Shown: positions 26,406 through 35,132 of the stretch, in pieces
Position numbering within the stretch: the stretch's first letter is position 1
Layout of the letters: each line of letters opens with the position of its first letter
Notes under the pieces: generated by a model
Databases searched by the model: none
What the model was told of the DNA's origin: nothing
The model's input: only the letters and a program-made list of their open reading frames with translations
From: Acidiphilium acidophilum
GTDB lineage: Bacteria > Pseudomonadota > Alphaproteobacteria > Acetobacterales > Acetobacteraceae
Length of the DNA: 64,000 nt
Assembly (NCBI RefSeq): GCF_033842475.1
Contig: NZ_JAWXYB010000018.1
Coordinates: 1,719,501 to 1,783,500, forward strand
Reading direction: 5' to 3'
Program-made: the position numbers and the translations under genes

Positions 26406-27686
26406 ATGACCGATTTGAACGCGCAACTTCGAGCCAGACATGAGGCGTCGGTCGCGAGAGGGGTTGGCATTGCCCACCCGGTCTATGCGGCTCGCGCGGA
26501 AAACGCGGAACTCTGGGATGTCGAAGGACGGCGCTACGTCGATTTCGCCGGAGGTATCGCGGTATTAAACACTGGCCATCGGCACCCCAGAGTGATTGCG
26601 GCGGTTCAGGCGCAGCTTGAGCGGTTCACCCATACATGTTTTCAGGTTACACCCTACGAACCCTACATCGAACTTGCCGAGCGGCTGAACGCGATTGCCC
26701 CGATCGCGGGCCCGGCAAAGACGATATTTCTCACCACCGGGGCGGAGGCGCTTGAAAACGCCATCAAAATTGCCCGTGCAGCAACCGGACGGCCCGGGAT
26801 CATCACGTTTGCCGGGGGGTATCACGGGCGGACGCTACTAACGATGGCGATGACCGGGAAAGTTCTGCCATATAAGCGCAATTTCGGTCCTATGCCCGGT
26901 GAGATCTATCACGTCCCCTTTCCGTTTGAGCCATTCGGGGTCGATGTCGATGACAGCTTGCGGGCCATCGACATGCTGTTTCGCGCCGACATCGAGCCAT
27001 CACGGGTTGCAGCTATCGTGATCGAACCGGTTCAGGGTGAAGGTGGGTTTATCCCCGCCCCTCCGGAGCTGTTCCAGGCATTGCGGTCGCTGTGCGACCA
27101 GCACGGGATCCTGCTGATCGCCGACGAGGTACAGACCGGGTTTGGTCGAACCGGCAAGATGTTCGGCGTCGAGCATATGGGCGTGAAACCCGATTTGATG
27201 ACAGTTGCCAAATCACTGGCCGGCGGCTTTCCACTTTCGGGTGTAATTGGTCGCGCCGCAATTATGGACGCCCCCGAACCGGGTGGGCTTGGCGGCACCT
27301 ACGCCGGGAACCCCCTAGCGTGTGCCGCTGCGCTTGCCGTTCTCGACGTCATTCAGGACGAGGGATTGATTGATCGGGCGAATCTGATCGGTGCCGCCAT
27401 GACGGCTCATCTCAAGAGCATAGCAGGGCGAAACGATGTTGTGCCGATTTCGGCAATCCGCGGTCCGGGTGCCATGATCGCTTTCGATATCGTGCAGGAG
27501 CGCGGAGGGCACACACCGGACGCCGATCAGACCAAGCGGGTAATCGCTAAAGCACGCGAGGCGGGGCTGATCCTGCTGTCCTGCGGCGTGAATGCCAATA
27601 CGATCCGCCTCCTGGTACCGCTCACTGTTCGCGATGACGTTCTTCAGGAAGGCTTGGCCGCCCTTCAGAGTGCGCTGATCAATTGA
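26406..27686 (+). CDS. gabT: 4-aminobutyrate aminotransferase-like class III transaminase
   Basis: The 426-residue PLP enzyme probably moves the amino group of 4-aminobutyrate to 2-oxoglutarate, giving succinate semialdehyde. Visible features are TTGAEALENAIKIARAATGR (cofactor phosphate site), GYHGRT, the aspartate of IADEVQTGFGRTGKMF and the Schiff-base Lys in TVAKSLAGGFPLSGVIG. Related omega-transaminases cannot be fully excluded. It is last in the PHA/CoA-transferase unit, which links amino-acid breakdown with succinyl-CoA and acetoacetate metabolism. Confidence 0.87.
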   Translation: MTDLNAQLRARHEASVARGVGIAHPVYAARAENAELWDVEGRRYVDFAGGIAVLNTGHRHPRVIAAVQAQLERFTHTCFQVTPYEPYIELAERLNAIAPIAGPAKTIFLTTGAEALENAIKIARAATGRPGIITFAGGYHGRTLLTMAMTGKVLPYKRNFGPMPGEIYHVPFPFEPFGVDVDDSLRAIDMLFRADIEPSRVAAIVIEPVQGEGGFIPAPPELFQALRSLCDQHGILLIADEVQTGFGRTGKMFGVEHMGVKPDLMTVAKSLAGGFPLSGVIGRAAIMDAPEPGGLGGTYAGNPLACAAALAVLDVIQDEGLIDRANLIGAAMTAHLKSIAGRNDVVPISAIRGPGAMIAFDIVQERGGHTPDADQTKRVIAKAREAGLILLSCGVNANTIRLLVPLTVRDDVLQEGLAALQSALIN

Positions 27687-27720
27687 AACAACGCATCACC
27701 GTCGAGATCGGGCGGTCGTG

Positions 27721-29742
27721 TCATCGATAGCTGGGACGTGGATCCAGTGCCGATAAGCTTGACCACTTGTTCCGCAGCAGGATTATTTTGTCGAAGATAA
27801 TTCTAAGGTCTGACAGCTCGCGATCCATTCGCCGTTCAAACCTGAGATGATGATGCGATGGCTCGCCGGAAAACAGACGCGCGCCGGCAGAAACGCGCAG
27901 CCAGCCAGTTTTGCCGCCATACGAGTTTGGAAGTGAGACCGGTTGGCCGATATGGCAAATTCGAGCAGCGAGTGTCCGTTCACTCGGGTCCTCAAACGCT
28001 TCGGAACAATCGGCATTGAGCCAATGGTATAAACGTCTCATTTCGGACGGGTCGAGGCACTCATTGCTGTCTGGTTTTCGTCTTACCGCAAATGAAAAGA
28101 CGGTGCGGGCCGTGTCCCAGCCCTCGGACTCACGCTCAAGAACGGGTGACGGCTGCAGGATAAAAATGCGGTGGCCTTGGATTATACCTTCGATGGTGGC
28201 CTTGAAGCGGGCAATTGTAAGCGCTTTTCGCCGGTTGCTGACTTTTGCAAACGCGCGCAATTCGGCAAGCGCGGCTGACCAGCGCAAGATCAGGCCGTAA
28301 TTGGCCCCGCTTGGGAGATTTTGAGCGGCGAACGCTGATGCAGGCCAGTCTCCACGCGAGGAGTAGGCATTCAATCCGGCAGGGAGCCTACCGGTCGACA
28401 GGCGCTTCGCGATCGCCGGCGGTAGCAACGCCGCTCCTGCAAACGGAGGACCGGTCAGAAATTTTGAACCGGTGATTTGAACAATGGCTCCTAGCGCCAG
28501 ATAGGCCTGTAATCGCTCGGGAGCCATACGCATCTGACAGGCATCGACAATGATTTCAATGTGACCGGCGTATCGCCCGCAGATATCGCGCAGAAACGAC
28601 ATGGTGGGGGCAAGAAGTCCGGTCTTCGAGAGATCCAGAACATGCAGGATCACTTTTCGTCCACGATGTAGGGCCGACTCGATCGCTTCGAGAATATCAG
28701 CTTGGATATCCAGTCGTGGTCTGACTTCAGCCTTTTCATCGCGTAGTGGAATTGAGACCAAAGCCGTATCATCACGAAAACCCGCTATGGGCGCCTCTTT
28801 GATCACGTCGTGGCCGTTGGCGGTATCAATTGCGAAATGCTTACCCACTGCGGCCATGGGCACTCCACTTCCCGTCTCCTCGGGCGCAAGTAGAATTGTC
28901 GTCAGCGGGCAGTCCGCCGTTGAAAGATGCGCGATCGCCAAAGCGAGTAGTTCACAATCGGTCCCAGAAGCCGCGAGCACAACGGCAGAACCGGCTGGCA
29001 AGCGTAAGGATCGAGCGATTGACCGCCTGATCTGGTTCGCTTCATTCGACAAGGCGTGGCGGTTGCGGGAGATCAACATTTCCGCGGTTGCACGCAGACG
29101 GATACGATCCGCCGCTTCATAACCTCGTTCCGAAATCGACGAGGCCGTCGATGATGCGTAGGTGATTGCCCAGGGACGAGGGCGATGACTGCACCCGTAC
29201 CCGTTCAGATTGCTCTGCGGATCCCTGAGCAGCCGGACATCGCCACCGGTCTCCATGATTGTTTCAGCTGTGCCGATCAGGGGCCATAAATTTATGAGCG
29301 TTTGGCAATCGTGCTGTGCCAAATCAGGAACCGGGTTGGCCCACGAGTGTCGCAGTGTATGCCAGACTGCGACGATCTCCGCCGGTGCCGGCGGCGCATC
29401 TCCCTGCAACGCTATCATCCACCGCCATGATCCGCTCAGAGCTATCGACTCGCTCGACGCGAACTGGATAGCGATTCGCGCCGCCGCCAGGCCGGCCAAG
29501 GGGGCTGGCACCCCATGGCTTACGAGGGCAAGCCATTCGGCAGCCAACCGCGCCCAGACCAGAGCAGAGCGATCCAAGATCGGGATCACGACGCGAACCG
29601 GTACCCCAGTATCAATTACCAGCCGATCGATATCATCGGAAAACCCATACGATATCGTTCGTAACGGCCAGAAGGCCGCATCCTGTTCGATGAAATGCTC
29701 TAGATCGCCGGGCAGACAATGTCGGATCGCGGAGGCCAGCAC
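27721..29742 (-). CDS. Unrecognised 673-residue protein with a PLP-dependent (fold-type I) core
   Basis: I do not recognise this gene. Residues about 1-160 form a helical region with no known motif. Then comes LNGYGCSHRPRPWAI (179-193) and a region that reads like a fold-type I PLP enzyme: AASGTDCELLALAIAHL (257-273) fits the phosphate-binding site, VDACQMR (399-405) the pyridine-contacting Asp, and GSKFLTGPPFAGAALL (425-440) the lysine that would hold the cofactor. The spacing resembles cysteine desulfurase or decarboxylase relatives, but the substrate is unknown. Start is GTG 29742 with GGAG ten bases before. It converges with gabT. The C-terminus is rich in Arg and Leu. Confidence 0.7.
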   Translation of the reverse strand: MLASAIRHCLPGDLEHFIEQDAAFWPLRTISYGFSDDIDRLVIDTGVPVRVVIPILDRSALVWARLAAEWLALVSHGVPAPLAGLAAARIAIQFASSESIALSGSWRWMIALQGDAPPAPAEIVAVWHTLRHSWANPVPDLAQHDCQTLINLWPLIGTAETIMETGGDVRLLRDPQSNLNGYGCSHRPRPWAITYASSTASSISERGYEAADRIRLRATAEMLISRNRHALSNEANQIRRSIARSLRLPAGSAVVLAASGTDCELLALAIAHLSTADCPLTTILLAPEETGSGVPMAAVGKHFAIDTANGHDVIKEAPIAGFRDDTALVSIPLRDEKAEVRPRLDIQADILEAIESALHRGRKVILHVLDLSKTGLLAPTMSFLRDICGRYAGHIEIIVDACQMRMAPERLQAYLALGAIVQITGSKFLTGPPFAGAALLPPAIAKRLSTGRLPAGLNAYSSRGDWPASAFAAQNLPSGANYGLILRWSAALAELRAFAKVSNRRKALTIARFKATIEGIIQGHRIFILQPSPVLERESEGWDTARTVFSFAVRRKPDSNECLDPSEMRRLYHWLNADCSEAFEDPSERTLAARICHIGQPVSLPNSYGGKTGWLRVSAGARLFSGEPSHHHLRFERRMDRELSDLRIIFDKIILLRNKWSSLSALDPRPSYR

Positions 29743-29816
29743 GACTTAATCACTCCTCATAAGACGGTGATATAAGGGTATCTTACCGCTTGTGCCAGAA
29801 CACAGGTCCGTCACCG

Positions 29817-30218
29817 TTAAGTTGGATCGTCCGGACGAAAGGCGTCGACCAAAGGTACCACGCTGCCTGCTACAATGAGAACGACGTCAAAGCGCGTCTC
29901 ATTGCGGTGCCAATCCGGGTGATCGGCCATTGCAAGTTCCGCTGCAGCGACGAGGCGCCGCTGTTGCCGTCGCGTAACGGCCTCGTTCGCGGCAGAGAAG
30001 CTTGCTCGTGCCTTCACTTCAATGAACGCCAGGACAGTCTCGCTTGCCACGACAAGATCCAGTTCGCCGCCGGCATTTCGCAGACGACGGGCAAGAACTA
30101 CAAAATCCTGCTGTTGGTAAAAGTCTGCTGCCACCGACTCGGCATTTCGCCCTCGCATTTCGGCAGCTCGGCGCGATGATTTAATTTTGGAGTTTGTGAA
30201 TGAAATGTCCTTCACCAT
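29817..30218 (-). CDS. YraN/UPF0102 family endonuclease-like protein
   Basis: The 133-residue protein matches YraN: GRNAESVAADFYQQQDFVVLARRLR, then GGELDLVVASETVLAFIEVKAR, whose Asp and Glu-x-Lys pattern is that of restriction-endonuclease-like folds. Family members are linked to Holliday-junction handling but their task is unsettled. The usual neighbour rsmI is not present here. An internal Met (residue 20) could be the true start, as the first residues are atypical. Confidence 0.85.
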   Translation of the reverse strand: MVKDISFTNSKIKSSRRAAEMRGRNAESVAADFYQQQDFVVLARRLRNAGGELDLVVASETVLAFIEVKARASFSAANEAVTRRQQRRLVAAAELAMADHPDWHRNETRFDVVLIVAGSVVPLVDAFRPDDPT

Positions 30219-30314
30219 CTTAGAATGATCTCCGGTTTACCAATATGGCGTCAACGCAACGGGGGCTTTTACAGGGCCAAACAATGAGAGGTTGCATGGG
30301 TGAATAAGCTTCTC

Positions 30315-30340
30315 GATTTTTTGGAATTCTCGAAAAAATC
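30315..30340. promoter_or_regulatory. AT-rich inverted repeat before the XRE regulator gene
   Basis: GATTTTTT at 30315-30322 is mirrored by AAAAAATC at 30333-30340, within an unusually AT-rich stretch. It lies about 165 bases before the regulator start and could be an operator or a promoter upstream element. The rest of the gap 30219-30502 shows nothing else clear. Confidence 0.3.
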
Positions 30341-30502
30341 CATTGATCTCGGCACGATTCACGGGTATATCTTTAGCGTACTTAGTATTTTTTAAGCTTA
30401 TCTCAGATTGGTTCTTATATCCTTTTTTATCTGCAACCGGTGCCTATTGTGGCGCATTTCTTTAACACCGGGGTACGGCCCGGTTTCACTTGGGGGACTA
30501 AA

Positions 30503-31384
30503 ATGATGCATTTCAATGAAATAGGCCAGCAGCTTCGGGCCTATCGGATGGAATCCGGACTCAAAGCCGAGGAAATTGCCGCGAGGCTTGGCGTATCGCG
30601 CGCGGCCCTCTATCGGTACGAGAAGGGTGAGGTCATCAAGCTCGACACCGTCAAGCGCCTTGCTGAACTTCTCAAGATCTCACCTTTGACCCTTTTGGGC
30701 ATTGGCGTGGAATACTACAGTCGTCCGATCGGATATCTTGAGCGGATTCGCCAGCTCGAGGAAACCGCCGATCAAATCCTCCAGCTTTATGGGCCGGTCT
30801 GTTACCTGACGACGTCGGATGAATACGATTCGATCCTTGCGCAAATTTTCGAAGAGCATGCCGAAGCAACCGGGGTCGATCGTGGAATGGCACGGACGGC
30901 CGCCGAACAAGTCCTTAGTGCGCTATCCGCACGCAAGAGAATGTTCATCGCGCGCCGTCCTTCGGTAATCGCCATTTTTACGGTTTCAGCGGTTGAGAAA
31001 TTCCTATCGGAAGGGGTTGCGGGCATCCTGCCGCTTTCGGATAGGCTCAAGGCGCAATGCCGGGATGTGGCTCGTCATGAGGTTGAACGCATGGTTGATC
31101 TGATGGAGAGTGAGCCGATCGGGTTGCAGTTCGGCTTGATTGCGGGCGCAGAATTGAACGGGCCGTTCATGCTTCTGAGAACACGGGACCGGGCCTCTCT
31201 CGCCATAAACCCATTTCCGACGGACGCGCCTCCCGGTGCACAATGTGGGGTAGCCATGATTACGAGCGCGGAAGATGCGGTCATGACGCACCAGCGTATC
31301 GCGGAGGCAACCTGGCGGGAAGCAATCAAGGGGCAGGCCGCCGCCAAGCAGATCAAAGCACTGCTCGCCAAGCAGGCGAACTGA
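30503..31384 (+). CDS. XRE-family transcriptional regulator with large ligand-type domain
   Basis: The 293-residue protein begins with a helix-turn-helix of Cro/C1 type (IGQQLRAYRMESGLKAEEIAARLGVSRAALYRYEKGEVIKLDTVKRLAELLKISP, split here for reading as residues about 6-61). The remaining 230 residues form a helical and mixed domain of unknown ligand, with GPFMLLRTRDRASLAINPFP near the end. I start at ATG 30503, after GGGGGA; the next codon but one is another ATG. It precedes the sulfurtransferase and metC, so sulfur amino-acid control is plausible but unproven. Confidence 0.75.
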   Translation: MMHFNEIGQQLRAYRMESGLKAEEIAARLGVSRAALYRYEKGEVIKLDTVKRLAELLKISPLTLLGIGVEYYSRPIGYLERIRQLEETADQILQLYGPVCYLTTSDEYDSILAQIFEEHAEATGVDRGMARTAAEQVLSALSARKRMFIARRPSVIAIFTVSAVEKFLSEGVAGILPLSDRLKAQCRDVARHEVERMVDLMESEPIGLQFGLIAGAELNGPFMLLRTRDRASLAINPFPTDAPPGAQCGVAMITSAEDAVMTHQRIAEATWREAIKGQAAAKQIKALLAKQAN

Positions 31385-31405
31385 TCATTCACTCGTCAGA
31401 CCGGG

Positions 31406-31440
31406 CTGCGGTGCTTTCTCTCTGTGAGGAAGCACCGTAG
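31406..31440 (+). terminator. Stem-loop after the XRE regulator gene
   Basis: CGGTGCTT (31409-31416) pairs with AAGCACCG (31430-31437) around a 13-base loop. No T-run follows, so it may be a factor-dependent terminator or just a structured end. Confidence 0.35.
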
Positions 31441-31511
31441 TTAGCGTGTTGGTTCTACTTATGCGCCGCGCGCGGGGAGACAAACATCGCGGCGCGGGCT
31501 AATCCTCGGGG

Positions 31512-32354
31512 ATGCACACTTTGATTTCCTCCGATGCTCTTGCGGCTCATCTCGCAGATCCTGGCCTGATCATCTTCGATGCGTCGTTTTACCTCCCGCA
31601 TGAAAATCGTGATCCTTTGGCTCTGTTCCATCAGAAGCACATCCCCGGAGCGCTCTTCTTCGACATTGATGATGTATCCGATCATCAATCGTCGATTCCG
31701 CATATGGCACCGGATCCTGTCACATTCGAGAGAATGATTGGAGACTTCGGTGTATCGAATTCATCCACGATCGTGGCATACGACCAACGTGGATTGTTTT
31801 CGGCAGCGCGGGTGTGGTGGCTGTTTCGACTGTTCGGTCATGATCGCGTTCAAGTTTTGGACGGCGGGTTGCCCAAATGGCTGGCGGAGCACCGCCCGAT
31901 CGAGTCAGGTCACGCGCCCGCAAAACGAGAAGCGCATTTCACCGCAAGGCTGAATCCGGCATTCGTCAGGTCGATCGCTCAGGTCAAGGAAAATCTTGAT
32001 ACACAGAGCGAAATCGTCATCGATGCACGGTCAGCGGATCGGTTCAGCGGTGCCGCTCCCGAACCCCGACCCGGCGTCCGAAGCGGCCATGTTCCCGGAG
32101 CCCGATCTCTTCCGTTTGGAGAATTGCTCAATCCTGACGGCACACTGAAATCATCCGACGCGTTGCGCACGATATTCAACGCAATTGGAATCAACGAGAC
32201 CGTCGCACCGGTAACGATGTGTGGATCGGGCGTCACCGGCACAGTCGTATCGCTCGCTTTAGTACACGCTGGCCTTCCCCCAGGCGCGCTATATGACGGC
32301 TCGTGGGCCGAATGGGGTGGCTCACCAGACACTCAAGTGGAAAAATCAGTATGA
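31512..32354 (+). CDS. sseA: 3-mercaptopyruvate/thiosulfate sulfurtransferase
   Basis: The 280-residue protein has two rhodanese domains. The first is inactive-like (YDQRGLFSAARVWWLFRLFG), the second has the active loop MCGSGVTGTVV with Cys near residue 237; CGSGVT is the mercaptopyruvate sulfurtransferase pattern. RPGVRSGHVPGARSLPF is the conserved segment before it. It moves sulfur from mercaptopyruvate to thiols or cyanide. Its stop overlaps the metC start (ATGA), so sulfur amino-acid breakdown is the likely shared role. Confidence 0.9.
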   Translation: MHTLISSDALAAHLADPGLIIFDASFYLPHENRDPLALFHQKHIPGALFFDIDDVSDHQSSIPHMAPDPVTFERMIGDFGVSNSSTIVAYDQRGLFSAARVWWLFRLFGHDRVQVLDGGLPKWLAEHRPIESGHAPAKREAHFTARLNPAFVRSIAQVKENLDTQSEIVIDARSADRFSGAAPEPRPGVRSGHVPGARSLPFGELLNPDGTLKSSDALRTIFNAIGINETVAPVTMCGSGVTGTVVSLALVHAGLPPGALYDGSWAEWGGSPDTQVEKSV

Positions 32355-33607
32355 GTACGAACCGGTTCGAAACGCGCCTCGGATTAAGCGGCCGGCGTCC
32401 TGTGAAATCCCACGGCTATGTTAATCCGAAATTGGTCCGCGGTTCGACGGTGCTCTACCCGAATTGTGCCGATCGTCGCGAGATTGGTAAGCGGCGGCTC
32501 GAGCAGGCAGAAATCTATGGGCTGTACGGCACCGAGACGCATTTCGCCCTTGAATCGATGATTGCCGAAATCGAAGGTGGAACGCACTGCCAGATCGTTT
32601 CGTCCGGGCTGGCAGCTATCACGGTGCCGTTGCTCGCCTATCTCAAGGCAGGTGACCGCATTCTGGTGCCGGATTCTGTCTACGGGCCAACGCGGCGATT
32701 TTGCGATGCAACGCTGTCGAAATTCGGCGTAACCACAACCTACTACGATCCGATGATTGTCGAGCGCGATCTCCGCGCCATGCTCACAGCCGAAGCCAAA
32801 GTCGTATTCGTTGAAAGCCCAGGTAGTCATACGTTCGAAGTACAGGATGTTCCCATGATCTGCCGCGTCACGCATGACTTCGGCGGCAAGGTGTTCATGG
32901 ACAATACCTGGGGTATTCGCAACTTCATGCCGTTCAGTCATGGCGTCGATGTATCCATTCAGGCGCTTACCAAATATATCGGCGGTCATTCCGATATCAT
33001 ACTTGGCGCAATTACGGTCGCATCCGAAGAAGACTGGTCCTGGCTTCGGGCAGGGGCGCTCGATCTGGGACAGTATGCCTCGCCGGACGATTGCTGGCTC
33101 GCATTGCGCGGCGCGCGAACCCTGAATGTCCGGCTCGACGCTCAGGAAGCCAATGCGCTGCGGATTGCGGAATGGATGTCCACAAGGCCGGAAGTACAAA
33201 AAGTACTTCATCCTGCCCTTCCCTCATGCGTCGGTCATGAATTCTGGAAACGCGATTTTTCCGGTTCGTGCGGCCTGTTCGGCGTCGTATTTCAACCGGA
33301 TTTCGACTATCAGGCCGTCGTCGCCATGGTCGACAGCTTGCAGTTGTTCGGGATTGGTGCCTCTTGGGGCGGGTACGAAAGCCTCGCGCTTCCTACCAGC
33401 TTCACCATAACCCGCAGCCGCAATACCGGGGAGTTCGGCGGTGAAATGTTGCGGCTACAAATCGGGCTTGAACACGTCGAAGACTTGATCGATGATCTTG
33501 TTGCTGGGCTGGCCGTTTTACGGAGCCAGCAAAGAACGCACGTTGCTTCTGCTCCATGCTTCGCAGATGAAATGCTGGATCTGTACGGCAATGAGCCCAA
33601 GATATGA
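32351..33607 (+). CDS. metC: Cystathionine beta-lyase MetC
   Basis: MetC splits cystathionine to homocysteine, pyruvate and ammonia with PLP, the step before methionine. The 418-residue protein shows GLYGTETHFALESMIAEIEGG, the ring-stacking VPDSVYGPTRRFCD tyrosine, DNTWGIRNF and the Schiff-base Lys in IQALTKYIGGHSDIILG. ATG 32351 overlaps the upstream stop; a longer form would read into the sulfurtransferase gene. Desulfhydrase activity on cysteine is also possible. It is followed with overlap by hisI. Confidence 0.93.
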   Translation: MSTNRFETRLGLSGRRPVKSHGYVNPKLVRGSTVLYPNCADRREIGKRRLEQAEIYGLYGTETHFALESMIAEIEGGTHCQIVSSGLAAITVPLLAYLKAGDRILVPDSVYGPTRRFCDATLSKFGVTTTYYDPMIVERDLRAMLTAEAKVVFVESPGSHTFEVQDVPMICRVTHDFGGKVFMDNTWGIRNFMPFSHGVDVSIQALTKYIGGHSDIILGAITVASEEDWSWLRAGALDLGQYASPDDCWLALRGARTLNVRLDAQEANALRIAEWMSTRPEVQKVLHPALPSCVGHEFWKRDFSGSCGLFGVVFQPDFDYQAVVAMVDSLQLFGIGASWGGYESLALPTSFTITRSRNTGEFGGEMLRLQIGLEHVEDLIDDLVAGLAVLRSQQRTHVASAPCFADEMLDLYGNEPKI

Positions 33608-33948
33608 ATACTGAGCAAGCCCCCGCATACCGTTTCAATGATTCAGGGCTGATCCCCGTCATTGCCCAGCAATATGATACGGGTGAGGTGCTCATGCTTG
33701 CCTGGATGAACGAGGAGGCCATCGCGACCACTCTGCGCACCAACCAAGTTTGCTATTTCAGCCGGAGCCGCAACAAGTTATGGATCAAAGGAGAAAGTTC
33801 TGGTCACTTCCAGAAACTGATTGAGCTCCGGCTCGACTGCGATGGTGACACAATATTGGCGCTAGTCGATCAAACTGGCCCCGCTTGTCATACCGGGGCC
33901 CACAACTGTTTTTTTAATAATATCACTATCGATAATCATCATTCTTAA
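33604..33948 (+). CDS. hisI: Phosphoribosyl-AMP cyclohydrolase HisI
   Basis: HisI opens the ring of phosphoribosyl-AMP, the third step of histidine synthesis. The 114-residue protein shows LMLAWMNEEA, YFSRSRNKLWIKGESSGHFQ, and the zinc and magnesium sites DCDGDTIL and GPACHTGAHNCFF with conserved Cys and His. It overlaps metC by 4 bases (ATGA), away from other his genes. Its stop also overlaps the sufA stop by 4 bases on the opposite strand. Confidence 0.94.
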   Translation: MNTEQAPAYRFNDSGLIPVIAQQYDTGEVLMLAWMNEEAIATTLRTNQVCYFSRSRNKLWIKGESSGHFQKLIELRLDCDGDTILALVDQTGPACHTGAHNCFFNNITIDNHHS

Positions 33949-34316
33949 ACATGAAAACTTTCGCCACAGCCGCAACGCCCCTTCTCGTTGGGATTTTCAA
34001 AGGTGAAACCGGATGTAAATTTGTCAGATTTATAATCCATCACCGTTCCAATCAGGAATAGCGTCGCTTTGCGATCAATCAGCACGGTAATACCTTGTTC
34101 GGTTACACTTTCATCAGTTGGTGACTTTGTTTCAACCCAATCCATCTGATACGACATTCCGGAGCAGCCCTTGGTGTTGATGCCGATACGGAGCATCTTC
34201 CCGGCTTCGCCCCGCGTATAGAGACTTTGAAGTCGCTCGACGGCAGCTTCCGTAAGTCGCATGAGAGGCGGGAGCGTCCGTGATATCGCTCGATCGGGCG
34301 TATTGGTCGTGCTCAT
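33945..34316 (-). CDS. sufA: Iron-sulfur A-type carrier SufA
   Basis: A-type carriers receive Fe-S clusters from SufBCD and deliver them to enzymes. The 123-residue protein shows the three cysteines in NTKGCSGMSYQMDW and GRCGCGESF, the HesB/IscA signature. I chose ATG 34316; an upstream in-frame extension is Cys/Arg-rich and reads through sufT. It is the last gene of the suf operon. Confidence 0.92.
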   Translation of the reverse strand: MSTTNTPDRAISRTLPPLMRLTEAAVERLQSLYTRGEAGKMLRIGINTKGCSGMSYQMDWVETKSPTDESVTEQGITVLIDRKATLFLIGTVMDYKSDKFTSGFTFENPNEKGRCGCGESFHV

Positions 34317-34327
34317 GGCTATCTCCG

Positions 34328-34693
34328 TCAAAACATGTTGACTGCAAGGCGGGCTTCGTCGCTCATACGCGACATATCCCAGGGCGGATCCCAGACTGTC
34401 TCGACCTGAACTTCTGTGACACCGGGAATTGCACCCACTGCAAGGCGCACCGCCTCGGGCAGTTCCTGAGCGCTGGGACATGCCGGCGCGGTCAAAGTCA
34501 TCTCGACCTTGACAGTCCCTGCCTCGATTTCGATCGCGTAAATCAGGCCCAGCTCGAAAATGTTAACCGGAATTTCCGGATCGTAGACCGTCGCAATCGC
34601 GGCAATCACTGCATCCTCAGTCGGCGGCGCAACATTTTCTCCCTCAGGGGTCCATGTCGAAACCGGCTCTGTCTGCGTGTTATATTCATTCAT
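34328..34693 (-). CDS. sufT: SufT / MIP18-family Fe-S assembly protein
   Basis: The 121-residue DUF59 protein shows VYDPEIPVNIFELGLIYAI, MTLTAPACPSAQELP with the reactive Cys, and VWDPPWDMSRMSDEARLAV, all typical. SufT helps iron-sulfur maturation, mainly under heavy demand. It follows sufU with an 8-base overlap and lies before sufA. Confidence 0.92.
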   Translation of the reverse strand: MNEYNTQTEPVSTWTPEGENVAPPTEDAVIAAIATVYDPEIPVNIFELGLIYAIEIEAGTVKVEMTLTAPACPSAQELPEAVRLAVGAIPGVTEVQVETVWDPPWDMSRMSDEARLAVNMF

Positions 34694-35132
34694 GATAAAG
34701 GTCCGTCTTCTGGCTCAGGGCAATGCGTAGAGCTTGCCAAGGGAGCATGGCGCAACGATGGCGTGACCGATAAAGATGAACGCCAGAAAAGGCGCGCAAT
34801 TTTGCGAATGACGATTGCTCGGGCGCACTACCCGTCAATATCATCGAGTCGAACTGGTCGGCGAGATCGAAAGCGGCCGCGGGCTCAAAATCGATCACCG
34901 CATCTGCCATCAGATCAGCTGCGGCTATACAAATTGCGCATCCTCGGGTTTCATGCATCAGCGCTCCAACGCGGGTCCCATCGTATCGGAGCCGCAACAT
35001 GACCCGATCGCCGCACATAGGATTATCGCCTTGCGCTTCGGCATCGAACGGCTCCAACCGACCTGTGTGGCAAGGATTGCGCGCACGATCCATGATGAGA
35101 TCCTGATAAAGATCGTCGGAAGTCGCAGTCAT
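34686..35132 (-). CDS. sufU: SufU-type NifU-like scaffold/sulfur acceptor
   Basis: SufU takes sulfur from SufS. The 148-residue protein has the Cys of NPMCGDRV (near residue 40), GCAICIAAADLMAD and the Cys of RHRCAMLPWQAL, the SufU triad with the Asp beside Cys40. The start overlaps the sufS stop (ATGA). It stands where SufE stands in enterobacteria. Confidence 0.9.
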   Translation of the reverse strand: MTATSDDLYQDLIMDRARNPCHTGRLEPFDAEAQGDNPMCGDRVMLRLRYDGTRVGALMHETRGCAICIAAADLMADAVIDFEPAAAFDLADQFDSMILTGSAPEQSSFAKLRAFSGVHLYRSRHRCAMLPWQALRIALSQKTDLYHE

